Shown: positions 1 through 9,190, counted from the stretch's first letter. The stretch is DNA of 64,000 nucleotides from Oribacterium sp. oral taxon 102 (GCF_013394775.1 NZ_JABXYT010000001.1:1254501-1318500), one strand, 5' to 3'. Program-made: numbers and translations. Notes: generated from the letters alone by a model not told the origin.

Positions 1-558
1 CGTGCCATCCTCCGGCAGGATCCGGACATCATCTGTGTCGGCGAGATTCGGGACGGAGAGACGGCGGAGATTGCGATGCGTGCGGCGATGACGGGGCATC
101 TCGTTATTACGACGATCCATACAGAGGATGCCGTTTCGGCGATCGACCGGCTGAAGGACATGGGCGTCGCACCGTATCTGATTTCCGCGGGCGTGCGCGG
201 CATCATTTCCCAGAGACTGCTCCGCAGGATCTGCCCGAACTGCAGGGAAGAGTATGTCCCGGAGGAGGAAGCGCTTCGCTATTCCGGTCTGCAGCTGCGG
301 CGGGATCGGATCTATTACCATGGGAGAGGCTGTGACCATTGCTTCCATACCGGCTATCGCGGACGGATCGGAGACTTCGAGCTCCTCCTGATGAATGACG
401 CGCTGTGCCGCTGCATCAGCTCCGGGGGGGATAAGCAGGAGTTCCGGCGGCTGGCGAGGGAGACGGGCTATGTTACGATGCTGGAAAATGCGGAGCGGCT
501 TGTCACAGAGGGGATTACAACAGTAGAGGAAGTTGCGGGGACGCTTACGGAGGTCTGA
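1..558 (+). CDS. pilB: Type IV pilus assembly ATPase PilB/GspE, C-terminal part
   Basis: This is the C-terminal 185 residues of a secretion/pilus extension ATPase; the gene begins before the window and is open from base 1. PilB hexamers at the inner face of the membrane hydrolyse ATP to drive pilin polymerisation. Visible are the Walker B region (GEIRDGET), the His box (TTIHTED) and the C-terminal zinc-binding cysteine pairs CPNC and CDHC, which separate PilB/GspE from PilT. The Walker A motif lies upstream and is not seen. The next gene, pilT, starts 9 bases after the stop with a good Shine-Dalgarno, so pilB-pilT-pilC read as one operon. GspE of a type II system is the alternative, but the neighbouring PilT argues for a pilus. 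Confidence 0.9.
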   Translation, partial: RAILRQDPDIICVGEIRDGETAEIAMRAAMTGHLVITTIHTEDAVSAIDRLKDMGVAPYLISAGVRGIISQRLLRRICPNCREEYVPEEEALRYSGLQLRRDRIYYHGRGCDHCFHTGYRGRIGDFELLLMNDALCRCISSGGDKQEFRRLARETGYVTMLENAERLVTEGITTVEEVAGTLTEV

Positions 559-567
559 GGAGAGGGA

Positions 568-1614
568 ATGAGGATAGAGGAACTGGTACGGACAGCCGCG
601 GGGCTTGGCGCGAGCGACATTCATATCGTAGCGGGGCTGCCGCCCAAGATGCGGCGCAACGGCCGCATACAGGCGATTTCGGCGCAGCCGCTCTCTCGAG
701 AGGACTGCGCCGGACTCGCGAGGGAGCTTGCCGGAGAAGCGTTCGAAAGCGTAGCGGAGATCGGAGAGCTGGATCGCGGGGCAACGATCGCCGGCACGCG
801 GGTTCGCGTCAATCTATTTCGTCAGCAGGGAAGCTTCTCTGCCGCGCTGCGCATTCTCTCGGAGAAGATTCCGCCGCTGGAGAGTCTGAGGCTGCCGCCT
901 GCAGCGCTCCGCTTCCCGGAGTTCCGGCAGGGGATCGTGCTTGTGACGGGAGAGACCGGCTCCGGCAAGTCCACGACGCTTGCCGCGATTCTGCAAAGGA
1001 TCAATGAGAGCCGGCAGGAACATATCCTGACGCTGGAGGATCCCATAGAGTATGTTTATACGCCGGCGGAGAGCATCGTCAATCAGCGACAGATCGGGAC
1101 GGATACGAGAAGCTACGCGGACGGGCTTCGTGCTGCGCTCCGGGAGGATCCGGACGTGCTCCTGATCGGAGAGATGCGGGACTTTGAGACGATAGAGACA
1201 GCGTTGACGGCAGCGGAGACGGGGCATCTCGTATTCGCGACCCTGCATACGAATTCCGCAGTGGACGCAGTGGATCGTATCGTCGGGGTTTTCCCGGAGG
1301 CGAGACAGCCGCAGATCCGGCTCCAGCTCTCAACCACGCTCCGGGCGGTGCTGTCACAGCAGCTCCTGCCGGAGCTGAGGGGGCAGGGCAGGGTGCTGGC
1401 AGCGGAGCTTCTGATGATGAATCCGGCGCTTGCGAATCTGATCCGCGAGGGGAAAACACCGCAGATGTACTCTTTCCTGCTCTCCGGCGCAAAGGATGGC
1501 TCTGTCACGATGGACAATTGCCTTCTGGAGCTTTTGCGAAGCAGGAGGATTTCCTCGGATACCGCGCTTGCCGCATGCTTCGACAGGGAATCCCTTCGAA
1601 AGAGGATGCTGTAG
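568..1614 (+). CDS. pilT: Type IV pilus retraction ATPase PilT
   Basis: A 348-residue PilT-type ATPase that depolymerises pili and powers twitching motility or DNA uptake. The N-terminal PAS-like part (about 1-100) carries the family motif ASDIHI near residue 16 and GLPPKMRRNG. The RecA-like domain has Walker A GETGSGKSTT (about residue 128), the Asp box, Walker B VLLIGEMRD and the His box ATLHTN. AIRAGKT, typical of PilT C-termini, is relaxed here to LIREGKT. Length matches the family (about 350). It lacks the zinc cysteines of PilB. The ATG follows GAGGAGAGGG at proper spacing. A retraction motor argues for a dynamic pilus rather than a type II secretion pseudopilus. Confidence 0.93.
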   Translation: MRIEELVRTAAGLGASDIHIVAGLPPKMRRNGRIQAISAQPLSREDCAGLARELAGEAFESVAEIGELDRGATIAGTRVRVNLFRQQGSFSAALRILSEKIPPLESLRLPPAALRFPEFRQGIVLVTGETGSGKSTTLAAILQRINESRQEHILTLEDPIEYVYTPAESIVNQRQIGTDTRSYADGLRAALREDPDVLLIGEMRDFETIETALTAAETGHLVFATLHTNSAVDAVDRIVGVFPEARQPQIRLQLSTTLRAVLSQQLLPELRGQGRVLAAELLMMNPALANLIREGKTPQMYSFLLSGAKDGSVTMDNCLLELLRSRRISSDTALAACFDRESLRKRML

Positions 1615-1693
1615 CCGGATCCGGTGCGCTGTAGCTGGGCGCCGGGAGCGGCAGGGAGCATTTGGGAATGTGAGATAAAGAGGGAGGCAGAGG

Positions 1694-2908
1694 GTGACGA
1701 CCTATTCCTACAGAGCGATATCGAGAGAGGGCGTGGAGATCCGCGGTGTCGTGCAGGCAGCGGACGAGTTCGCGGCAGCCGGCCAGATCAGGGAGCGATG
1801 CCCGATCATTACGAGCCTGAAACCTGTGCAGACGGGGAAACTGCCTGCCCTTCTCAGCATGGAGCTCGGGAGTCGTCGAGTGAAAATGAAGCCGCTGGCG
1901 CTGCTCTGCTCGCAGTTCGCGATTACGCTTCGCTCCGGGATGCCGGTAGGACGTGCCATGGAAATGATCGCACGACAGACAGAGGACAGGAAGCTCCGCA
2001 GGGTTCTCTCCGAGGCAGCGGAGGATATACGGGCGGGAAGCACCGTCGCCAGCGCGCTGCGGAAATTTGAGGGTGTTTTCCCGGAAACCTTCATAGAGAC
2101 GATCAGCGCCGGAGAGCATGCCGGTACGCTGGACGAGTCCTTCCGGAAGCTGCACAGCTACTATGAGAAGGGCTATAGGACGAGCGAGAAGATCCGTAGC
2201 GCGATGACCTACCCTTCCTTTGTCATCCTCGTAGCGATTGTTGTGCTGATCATTGTGATGGCGAAGGTAGTCCCTGCGCTGACGCAGACCTTCGCGGCGC
2301 TGGGCGGGGAGCTGCCGATGATTACGAGACTCATGATCGCGAGCTCCGCATTCTTTGCGGACTGGTGGATCTTTCTGCTGTTTCTGCTGCTGCTCTTTGT
2401 CACGGCATGGAAGCTCTATACGCGGACGGAGCGCGGCAGGAGGCTTGCGGGGAGGCTGCAGCTTCTGCTGCCGGTGATCGGGAGGATCAATCTGATGAAC
2501 GGTGCGGCGCAGTTCGCGAATACGCTCTCCGTCATGCTCGGCGCGGGGCTGACGATCAACAATGCGGTGACGGCGACGGCGAAGACGCTTGATAACGACA
2601 TCCTTGCGGAGGAGGTTCTCGGCATGACGGCGAAGATCGAGGAGGGACATCCGATCGGTGAATGCATCCGTCAGTCAGCGTATTTTCCGGACACACTGAA
2701 GGAGATGTGCGCGGTAGGAGAAGAGACCGGAGATCTCGATCGGACGCTGGAGGTCGTCGGCTCCTACTTTTCGAATGAGGCGGATTTTCTGACGCAGCAG
2801 GCGCTGGCGAGGCTGGAGCCGACGCTGCTCATTCTGCTCGCGCTCTTCGCGGGCTTCATTGTCTTCTCGATCTATCTGCCGATGTTTACCATGTATGATT
2901 TAATGTAA
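1694..2908 (+). CDS. pilC: Type IV pilus inner-membrane platform protein PilC/GspF
   Basis: A 404-residue polytopic platform protein that couples the cytoplasmic ATPases to pilin assembly. Two T2SSF repeats are visible, about residues 70-190 and 270-395, each followed by hydrophobic segments (around 175-200, 220-245 and 375-400). The start is a GTG at 1694 after GGGAGGCAGAG; the following TTYSYRAISREG matches the usual PilC N-terminus. An 80-base gap separates it from pilT. No pilin, PilD peptidase or PilM-N-O genes follow: the next gene is a hydrolase. The minor parts of the machine must lie upstream of the window or elsewhere. Confidence 0.93.
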   Translation: MTTYSYRAISREGVEIRGVVQAADEFAAAGQIRERCPIITSLKPVQTGKLPALLSMELGSRRVKMKPLALLCSQFAITLRSGMPVGRAMEMIARQTEDRKLRRVLSEAAEDIRAGSTVASALRKFEGVFPETFIETISAGEHAGTLDESFRKLHSYYEKGYRTSEKIRSAMTYPSFVILVAIVVLIIVMAKVVPALTQTFAALGGELPMITRLMIASSAFFADWWIFLLFLLLLFVTAWKLYTRTERGRRLAGRLQLLLPVIGRINLMNGAAQFANTLSVMLGAGLTINNAVTATAKTLDNDILAEEVLGMTAKIEEGHPIGECIRQSAYFPDTLKEMCAVGEETGDLDRTLEVVGSYFSNEADFLTQQALARLEPTLLILLALFAGFIVFSIYLPMFTMYDLM

Positions 2909-2924
2909 GAGGAAAGGAAACCCA

Positions 2925-3743
2925 ATGAAAATCACCATGCTGGGTACCGGCAATGCGCTGGTTACGGAGGTTTTCAATACCTGCTATCTGCTGATCGAAG
3001 AAGAACGTCCGGCGGAGGAGCGGTATTTTCTCGTGGATGCGGGCGGCGGCGCGCAGATTTTCGCCCAGTTTAAGAGGGCGGGCATAGACTGGACAAAAAT
3101 ACATGAGCTCTTTCTGACCCATCGGCACATCGACCATTTTACCGGCATGATCTGGATGGTGCGGCGGATTGCACAGGGCATGAAGTCCGGGAAATATACG
3201 GGAGATGCGAATATCTACGGGCATGCCGAGGTCATCGGACAGCTCGAGACGGTCTGCCGCATCCTGCTCGATCCGGGACAGCTCCGCTATCTCGGGGAGC
3301 GGATCCATCTGACTGCCGTCTCGGATGGGGAGAGCCGGGAGATCAACGGAAAGCGCTTCACCTTCTTCGACATCGGCTCGACGAAAGCGAAGCAGTTCGG
3401 CTATCAGATGTATCTCCCGGATGGGAGGAAGCTCTGCTGCTGCGGAGAGGAGCCGTACAATGCGGAGCGGGAGCGGCAGTATGCCGAGCACAGTGACTGG
3501 CTGCTTCATGAGGCGTTCTGCCTCTATGCGGAGCGGGAGCGCTTCCATCCCTACGAGAAGCATCATTCCACCGTTCGGGACGCGGCGGAGCTTGCGGAGG
3601 GACTCGGCGTGAAGAATCTGCTGCTCTATCACACGGAGGACAGCAATATTCTCCGGCGAAGGGCGCTCTATACAGCGGAGGCGGAGAAATACTTCCGGGG
3701 CAGGGTCTATGTGCCGGAGGATCTGGAGACGATCGCGCTGTAG
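2925..3743 (+). CDS. MBL-fold metallohydrolase, RNase Z-like
   Basis: A 272-residue metallo-beta-lactamase fold enzyme. It opens with MKITMLGTGNA, the strand and glycine loop of RNase Z/AtsA-type members, and carries the metal-binding THRHIDH (HxHxDH) motif near residue 65, a later conserved HEAF, and a C-terminal HHSTV plus LLYHTED that supply further histidines. Members of this group process tRNA 3' ends, cleave phosphodiesters or sulfates, or have unknown substrates. The sequence is shorter than a long RNase Z and lacks an obvious exosite arm, so I would not call it rnz. It sits 16 bases after pilC with AAGAGGAAAGG as ribosome site, so it may be cotranscribed, though no functional link is clear. 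Confidence 0.82.
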   Translation: MKITMLGTGNALVTEVFNTCYLLIEEERPAEERYFLVDAGGGAQIFAQFKRAGIDWTKIHELFLTHRHIDHFTGMIWMVRRIAQGMKSGKYTGDANIYGHAEVIGQLETVCRILLDPGQLRYLGERIHLTAVSDGESREINGKRFTFFDIGSTKAKQFGYQMYLPDGRKLCCCGEEPYNAERERQYAEHSDWLLHEAFCLYAERERFHPYEKHHSTVRDAAELAEGLGVKNLLLYHTEDSNILRRRALYTAEAEKYFRGRVYVPEDLETIAL

Positions 3744-3826
3744 GGGATGTGGAAGAGGGAAGGCTTTTGACCGGCACAGTCCGAGAGACACATCGCAGGG
3801 GAAGGCTGGAGAGGAGGAACAGAGGT

Positions 3827-4975
3827 ATGAAATTTTTCCATCTGTCGGATCTGCATATCGGGCTGAAGCTGCTGAATCAGGATCTCCGGGAGGAGCAGGC
3901 AGAGGTCTTCCGGCAGATTGTATCGGCGGCGCGGACGGAGCAGCCGGACGCGGTCGTCATTGCAGGAGACATCTACGATAAGGCAATCCCCTCGGCGGAG
4001 GCGGTATCGCTCTTCGACCGCCTCATCACCGGGCTTCGGGCAGCTGCGCCGGAGGCGGAGCTGCTTCTGATCAGCGGAAACCACGACAGCGCCGCACGCG
4101 TCAATGTCTTTCGTTCCGTGCTCGCCGGACAGCGGATACACATGATCGGGGAGCCGCCGCAGCGGGAGGGAGAGCGGATTGAGAGGCTTACGCTGAGAGA
4201 CCGCTTCGGACCGGTGAACTTCTATCTGCTTCCCTTCGTGAAGCCCTCCATGGTGAAGGCGATTACCGGGGTGGATGCGGACGGCAGCAACCTGTCCTAT
4301 GATGCTGCGCTGCACCGGCTGATCGAGAGGGAGGAGCTCGTGCAGACAGAGCGGAATGTTCTCGTGAGCCACCAGTTCTATCTGCCGCCCGGGAAGGATG
4401 CCGGGGCGGTGGAACGGATGGATTCCGAGCTTTGCACGGTCGGGAATATCGACGCTGTGCGGGCGGATATTCTGGAACGCTTCGACTATGCGGCGCTCGG
4501 ACATATCCATAAGCCAATGAAGGTCGGGAGCGAAACCTGCCGCTACTGCGGAACGCCGCTCGCCTGTTCCGTCAGCGAAGCGGGACAGGAGAAGGCGATC
4601 CTTTCTGTGGAGCTTCTGGAGAAGGGCGTGTGCCGCGTTCGCCCGATCCCGCTTCTGCCGCGCAGGGCGCTTCGGGTACTGCGCGGCGAGCTGCGGGAGC
4701 TTCTCCACGAGGGAACGGAGGACTATGTCAGCATTATCCTCACGGACAGAGCGGATCTGGATGTCTTCGATATGCAGGATCGCCTCCGCGCCGCCTTCCC
4801 GAATCTGCTGGAGATCCGGCGGGAGAGCGTCCGCGGCGCGGACTATACGGCGGACATTGCGCCAGACAGGGACATGGACAGCTTTTCCCTCTGTGAGAGC
4901 TTCCTCGGAGGACTGGAGCAGGAGGAAGCGGCGCTGCTCAGGGAGATTATCAATACGGTGGAGGCGGGAGAATGA
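3827..4975 (+). CDS. sbcD: Nuclease SbcCD subunit D (Mre11-type)
   Basis: A 382-residue calcineurin-like phosphoesterase, the nuclease half of the SbcCD complex that cuts hairpins and protein-blocked DNA ends during replication and repair. Metal-binding motifs are in order: SDLHIG near residue 7, AGDIYD near 48, GNHDS near 84, and further on SHQFY and ALGHIHKP. An upstream in-frame ATG at 3749 exists, but the ATG at 3827 is preceded by GAGGAGGAACAG and starts exactly at the conserved MKFFHLSDLHIG. The stop overlaps the sbcC start by four bases (ATGA), so the two subunits are translationally coupled. Confidence 0.93.
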   Translation: MKFFHLSDLHIGLKLLNQDLREEQAEVFRQIVSAARTEQPDAVVIAGDIYDKAIPSAEAVSLFDRLITGLRAAAPEAELLLISGNHDSAARVNVFRSVLAGQRIHMIGEPPQREGERIERLTLRDRFGPVNFYLLPFVKPSMVKAITGVDADGSNLSYDAALHRLIEREELVQTERNVLVSHQFYLPPGKDAGAVERMDSELCTVGNIDAVRADILERFDYAALGHIHKPMKVGSETCRYCGTPLACSVSEAGQEKAILSVELLEKGVCRVRPIPLLPRRALRVLRGELRELLHEGTEDYVSIILTDRADLDVFDMQDRLRAAFPNLLEIRRESVRGADYTADIAPDRDMDSFSLCESFLGGLEQEEAALLREIINTVEAGE

Positions 4976-7900
4976 GGCCGGTCAGACTTACCATGCAGGC
5001 GTTCGGCTCCTACGGGCAGCGGACGGCGATCGATTTCACAGAGCCGCGGCAGCAGCTTTTCCTGATCAGCGGAGATACCGGAGCCGGTAAAACGACGATC
5101 TTCGATGCGATTGTCTTCGCCCTGTACGGAGAGGCGAGCTCTGAAAGCAATAAGAAGGACGGGGCAGAGCTGCAGAGTCAGTTCTGCGGCTATGCGACGA
5201 CACCCTTTGCAGAGCTTTCCTTCCGGGAATGGAACGGCGGTATCGAGGAGGAGTACACGGTTCGCCGAACACCGCGGCACCTCCGTCCGCTGAAAAAGGG
5301 CAGCGGCTTTACGGAGGAGAAGGAGAGCGTGTCGCTCACACTCCCGGATGGGCGGGAATATTCGCAGAATACCAGAGAGACGGATCGGAAGCTTATAGAG
5401 ATCATAGGGCTGACGAAGCCGCAGTTCATGCAGCTTTCCATGATCGCGCAGGGCGAGTTCATGGAACTGCTTCGCGCGCGCTCTGAGGATAAGAAGCTCA
5501 TTTTCCGGAAGCTCTTCCGCACAGGGATGTATCAGAGTGTCGTGGAGGAGCTGGCGAACCGGAGACGGGAGGGGCTTGCCGCGCTTACGGAGCTGGCGAA
5601 CCGCTGTGTGGAGGAGCTTGCACAGCTCGTGATTCCGGAGGACTATGCGCATGCTGCGGCGCTCTCGGAGCAGAAAAACCGTGTGCAGCGCAGCGAGCGG
5701 CTGAATGTCGCGGAGATGGAGGAACTGCTCTCGCAGCTTCGGGAGGAAAAGCTGTGGCTCTCTGAGGAGAGGCTGCGTGCGGACGCGGCGGAGCAGAGCG
5801 CGGCAGAGCGCCGGGATCGGACGCGGGACAGCCTGACCCGGGCAGAGGCGCTCCTGTCGGCATACACGAAGCTTCAGCAGGCGGAGCAGGAGCTTTCTGC
5901 GCATTCCGTGCGCGAGGCGGAGTTTGCAGAGAAGACGGAAAGGATGCGGGAGCTTCGGCAGGCGTACGAGCTGCTGCCGCTTTCGGAACGGGCGGAGGAT
6001 GCCGCCCGGGAGCTTCAGGAGAGTACGGCGGGAATCGCGGCGGAGGAAGGCGCGCTGCCCCTGCTCCGGGAGGAGACGGAAGTGCGCAGCCGAGAGGAGC
6101 GGACGATGCAGGCGACCGCCGCGGAACGCGGCGAGGCATATACGAAGTGCAGGGAAAGTGTGCTGCAGGAGCTGGAGCGGATTCGGCGGCGGCAGGCGGC
6201 AGAGGCGGAGCGGATAGAGCGGGAGAGGAGCCGGGATGAGGCAGCGAAGCAGGCGGCAGCGGCAAAGGCAGCACTGCAGCATTCTTCAGAGCAGGAACGG
6301 AAGCTCCGGGAGGAGGCGGAGCAGCTTTCGGATGCAGAGCTCCGGCTGGAGCGCTGGCAGAGGAGCCGGGAGAGCCTCGGAGAGCTGGAAGCCGAGGAGC
6401 AGGCGCTCCGGTCGCTTTTTCAAATCTGCGAGGAGGGGAAGGCAAGGCTTACGGAGCTGCAGCGGCAGTATGCGGCGGCACGGACTGCCTTTTTCTCGGC
6501 TTCGAAGGAGCAGCTTGCCGTGCAGACTGCCTTTCTGGATGAACAGGCGGGCTTTCTCGCGCGGGAAAAGCTGCGGGAGGGACAGCCCTGTCCGGTTTGC
6601 GGCGCGCTGGAGCACCCGCAGCCGGCACAGCTTTCCGCGCGGCACGAGGAGGTGAGCCGGGAGAAAGTTGCAGCACTTACGGAGCGATGCAGTACGCTCC
6701 GCAGCCGGCAGGAAACGCTTGCCAAAGAAACGGGCGCGCTCGGAGAGCTGACGAGGGAACGGGAGACGCAGCTTCTGGAGCGGGAGGCGCGCCTCCGGGA
6801 GAGGCTGCAGCGGCTATTTCCGGAAGAAAGCCTTGCGGAGGCGGCATTTCCTGTGCTTTCTGCACTTCTCGGGAGGGAACGGGACAGACTCCGGGAGAGC
6901 GGCGCGAAGATTCAGGCGGACGCGGTGCGGCTCCGGCAGATACAGGAGACGCTTTCGCATATGGAGGAGCAGAGAGGCAGGCTGAGTGAGACAGTCGAGC
7001 GCACGGCAGAGCGTCTCCGGCACAAAGAGACGGCGCTGACAGAGACGGAAACGAGACTTACGTCGCTGCGAGAGCAGACAGTCTTTCCGACAGAGGAGGC
7101 GGCGAGGCAGGCGCACGACAGCGCGCTTCGCGCGAAGAAGCAGGCGGAGGCGCGCTGTCAGGATGCGCGGCGGAGACTGGATGAGAGCCGTGCGGAGCAG
7201 GAACGCTGTGAGACGAGACTCCGGCAGTACCGGGAACGGCTGCCCCGACAGCAGGAGGTGCTGGATATGCGGCGGGAGGCATATCTCGCGGGTCTTTCCC
7301 GCATCCGTATGACGGAGGAACGGCAGAGAGAGCTTTGCCGTCGCTATGAGGAGGCGGATATAGAGCGACTCCGGCAGGAGATAACAGAGCATAAGGAGCT
7401 ACTGCTCTCTGTCAGGACGAGAATTAGTGCCTGCCGGGAAACAATCGCGGGACAGCCGAGACCGGATGCAGAGGAGCTGTCGGAGGCGGCTATGGAAGCG
7501 GAGCATGATCTCATTGCAAGGAAGAGAGAGGCGGAGGCTCGTAGAGCAGCGCTCCGTTCGGCGGAGCAGGTGTACAGCGTGCTTCTGCCCCGTATGGAGA
7601 CGCGCGAGAAGCTTCTCCGGGAATACACGCGGCTGGATAGCCTCTATAATCGTCTCGCCGGGAAGGTCAGCGGCTCCCGCATGGATATCGAGACCTTCGT
7701 CCAGCGGTATTACCTGAGACGGATTCTCCATGCGGCGAATCGCCGATTCCTGGAGATGTCGGGCGGACAGTTCGAGCTTCGGATGACCGGAGAGGAACAG
7801 GCTGGCGAGGGGAAAAACAGAGGGCTTGACCTGATGGTATACTCTACCGTGACCGGAAGAGAGCGGGAGGTACGGACGCTTTCCGGAGGAGAGTCCTTTA

Positions 7901-8172
7901 TGGCGGCGCTGGCGCTGGCGCTCGGAATGGGAGACCAGATCCAGCAGAGCTCCGCGGCGATCCACCTCGATATGATGTTCATTGACGAGGGCTTCGGCTC
8001 ATTGGATGAGCGTTCCCGCGATCAGGCGGTACGCGTTCTCAAGCGCATGGCAGGCGGCTCGAAGCTGATCGGCATCATCTCTCATGTGACGGAGCTGAAG
8101 CAGGAGATCGATGACCAGCTGCTGGTGACGAAGACGGACGACGGCAGTCATGCGGTCTGGAGAATATCATAA
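4972..8172 (+). CDS. sbcC: Nuclease SbcCD subunit C (Rad50-type SMC ATPase)
   Basis: A 1066-residue SMC-like ATPase partner of SbcD. The N-terminal half ATPase has Walker A GDTGAGKTT near residue 38 and the Q-loop region TKPQFMQLSMIAQGEF. Two very long Glu/Arg/Ala-rich coiled coils (about 180-520 and 570-870) flank the zinc hook CPVC at residues 540-543, through which two complexes dimerise. The C-terminal half has the signature TLSGGESF and Walker B MMFIDEGFGSLD. Its length is at the usual bacterial value. It overlaps sbcD by four bases. Confidence 0.93.
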   Translation: MRPVRLTMQAFGSYGQRTAIDFTEPRQQLFLISGDTGAGKTTIFDAIVFALYGEASSESNKKDGAELQSQFCGYATTPFAELSFREWNGGIEEEYTVRRTPRHLRPLKKGSGFTEEKESVSLTLPDGREYSQNTRETDRKLIEIIGLTKPQFMQLSMIAQGEFMELLRARSEDKKLIFRKLFRTGMYQSVVEELANRRREGLAALTELANRCVEELAQLVIPEDYAHAAALSEQKNRVQRSERLNVAEMEELLSQLREEKLWLSEERLRADAAEQSAAERRDRTRDSLTRAEALLSAYTKLQQAEQELSAHSVREAEFAEKTERMRELRQAYELLPLSERAEDAARELQESTAGIAAEEGALPLLREETEVRSREERTMQATAAERGEAYTKCRESVLQELERIRRRQAAEAERIERERSRDEAAKQAAAAKAALQHSSEQERKLREEAEQLSDAELRLERWQRSRESLGELEAEEQALRSLFQICEEGKARLTELQRQYAAARTAFFSASKEQLAVQTAFLDEQAGFLAREKLREGQPCPVCGALEHPQPAQLSARHEEVSREKVAALTERCSTLRSRQETLAKETGALGELTRERETQLLEREARLRERLQRLFPEESLAEAAFPVLSALLGRERDRLRESGAKIQADAVRLRQIQETLSHMEEQRGRLSETVERTAERLRHKETALTETETRLTSLREQTVFPTEEAARQAHDSALRAKKQAEARCQDARRRLDESRAEQERCETRLRQYRERLPRQQEVLDMRREAYLAGLSRIRMTEERQRELCRRYEEADIERLRQEITEHKELLLSVRTRISACRETIAGQPRPDAEELSEAAMEAEHDLIARKREAEARRAALRSAEQVYSVLLPRMETREKLLREYTRLDSLYNRLAGKVSGSRMDIETFVQRYYLRRILHAANRRFLEMSGGQFELRMTGEEQAGEGKNRGLDLMVYSTVTGREREVRTLSGGESFMAALALALGMGDQIQQSSAAIHLDMMFIDEGFGSLDERSRDQAVRVLKRMAGGSKLIGIISHVTELKQEIDDQLLVTKTDDGSHAVWRIS

Positions 8173-8219
8173 AAGGGCTGTAAAAAATGCTTCAAAATGC
8201 ATTTCTTCACAGTCCCTTT
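8172..8219 (+). terminator. Stem-loop after sbcC, possible terminator
   Basis: Starting inside the sbcC stop codon, AAAGGGCTGT (8172-8181) can pair with ACAGTCCCTTT (8209-8219) with one bulged base, and an inner AAATGC/GCATTT extends the stem. There is no T-run after it, so it is either a weak terminator or an mRNA 3'-end protecting hairpin. Confidence 0.45.
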
Positions 8220-8259
8220 GAAAATATTCGGTAACGGCTCCGCTTCATCAGAAAAGCAG

Positions 8260-8284
8260 CGAAGCAGTGAATCTTTCTGCTTCG
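8260..8284 (-). terminator. Hairpin downstream of thiT
   Basis: CGAAGCAG (8260-8267) and CTGCTTCG (8277-8284) form an 8-bp perfect stem with a 9-base loop, 55 bases beyond the thiT stop. Read on the minus strand it is followed by a T-rich CTGCTTTTCTG, which gives modest support for termination of thiT. Confidence 0.4.
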
Positions 8285-8338
8285 ACGAATCGAGAACAGC
8301 ATGTCTGAGAGCTTAGCGCATAAGACAGGAGGACGGGC

Positions 8339-8872
8339 TCAGCTCCGTGCGCCGGACTTGATGCGGAAGATTGCCGCCCGGACAGGAGGGATAGCGAGGA
8401 GCAGCAGTGTCAGTGCCGCCTCCGCAGCGATATAGCTGCCGTTGTAGCCGGCAGAGTAAACGGCGGGATTCATCCCTGCGGGAGCGTATTCTGCGAAGAA
8501 GATCACGCCGGAGAGGAAAGCGAAGAAGAAGCGCCCGAGACAGCTCGCGAGGTAGCCGAGGTACAGCCCGTGCTTCCTTCCCGAGAAGAAGCCGCTCAGC
8601 CCGAGCGCGCCGAAGGCGAGGGGATAGTCCACCAGCACCTGCAGCGGCGTGTAGAAATAGGGCTTCAGGATGAAGCTGAGGAGTCCGTAGGCGATGCCGG
8701 AGGAGATCCCGCAGACCGGCCCGAAGAAGAAGCCCGGCAGACAGGCGAAGAGCATGGAGCACGGTGTGACAGAGCCGCCGTTCGGCAGGGAGAAGAGACT
8801 CAGGCTTCCTGCTGCGACGGAAAGCGCGATGCAGACCGCGGAATAGACGAGTGGCTTTACATTTTTGGACAT
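8339..8872 (-). CDS. thiT: Energy-coupling factor thiamine transporter substrate-binding subunit ThiT
   Basis: A 177-residue hydrophobic protein with about six membrane segments, matching the S-component ThiT that binds thiamine and docks on a shared ECF ATPase/EcfT module. Family marks are the second-helix region SLFSLPNGGSVTPCSMLF and the later EYAPAGMNPAVYSAGYNGSYI, which holds the aromatic/Asn thiamine-pocket residues. The ATG at 8872 was chosen over an in-frame start at 8941 because AGGAGG lies 8 bases upstream and the extra 23 residues would overlap the riboswitch platform. The TPP riboswitch upstream independently supports thiamine as substrate. The ECF ATPases are not in the window. 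Confidence 0.9.
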   Translation of the reverse strand: MSKNVKPLVYSAVCIALSVAAGSLSLFSLPNGGSVTPCSMLFACLPGFFFGPVCGISSGIAYGLLSFILKPYFYTPLQVLVDYPLAFGALGLSGFFSGRKHGLYLGYLASCLGRFFFAFLSGVIFFAEYAPAGMNPAVYSAGYNGSYIAAEAALTLLLLAIPPVRAAIFRIKSGARS

Positions 8873-8947
8873 AAAAAAACCTCCTGTGGAGCTTCCCGTC
8901 AGATTTTGACCGAAGTCATCGGGAAACCCAAAGAGGGGCACAAAAAG

Positions 8948-9029
8948 AATGCTTTCCTACGCCGGCATTGCCCGGTTCAGGTTCAAGGGTTGGCAAAACA
9001 CCATCTCAGCAAAAGCGCCCCTAGCGTTC
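8948..9029 (-). promoter_or_regulatory. TPP riboswitch (THI element) upstream of thiT
   Basis: On the minus strand the hallmark TPP aptamer sequences occur in order: a P1 half GAACGCT (9029-9023), AGGGGCGC, GCTGAGA, ACCCTTGAACCTGA, CCGGGCAATGCCGGCGTAGG, then the closing P1 half AGCATTC (8954-8948). Downstream, GTGCCCCT (8941-8934) is complementary to the aptamer strand AGGGGCGC (9022-9015) with one G-U pair, so folding without TPP could break the aptamer. A second hairpin TTCCCG/CGGGAA (8925-8920 with 8898-8893) lies just before the AGGAGG ribosome site at 8886-8880. There is no terminator T-run ahead of the gene, so control of translation initiation is the likelier mode. Decisive check: covariance search with RF00059. 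Confidence 0.93.
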
Positions 9030-9032
9030 TTC

Positions 9033-9061
9033 ATTATAAATAAATTTCATTTGCAAGGCAA
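9033..9061 (-). promoter_or_regulatory. Sigma-A-type promoter for the thiT riboswitch transcript
   Basis: On the minus strand TTGCCT (9061-9056), a 17-base spacer and TATAAT (9038-9033). The expected start site, near 9026, is at the very 5' edge of the TPP aptamer, which supports the assignment. Confidence 0.75.
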
Positions 9062-9079
9062 GCAGAACTTTGATAAAAT
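9051..9079 (+). promoter_or_regulatory. Sigma-A-type promoter for the comEA-like gene
   Basis: TTGCAA (9051-9056), a 17-base spacer and TAAAAT (9074-9079) on the plus strand. Its -35 hexamer shares base 9056 with the -35 of the opposing thiT promoter, so the two polymerases cannot bind together. A CTTTGAT/ATCAAAG dyad (9068-9084) spans the -10. Confidence 0.65.
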
Positions 9080-9190
9080 CAAAGGCATATAAGGGTGCTG
9101 AGACTGTCCTCCCGCAGGAAGCATGCACGCATCTTCTTTTTCGGTTTTTTATCTTCCGGCATTTCGCCGCATTTTCCAAACGGAGTCGAT

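Noticed and set aside
2925..3743. Calling the MBL-fold enzyme RNase Z
   Set aside because: It has the metal motif but no visible exosite arm, and several hydrolase families share these features.
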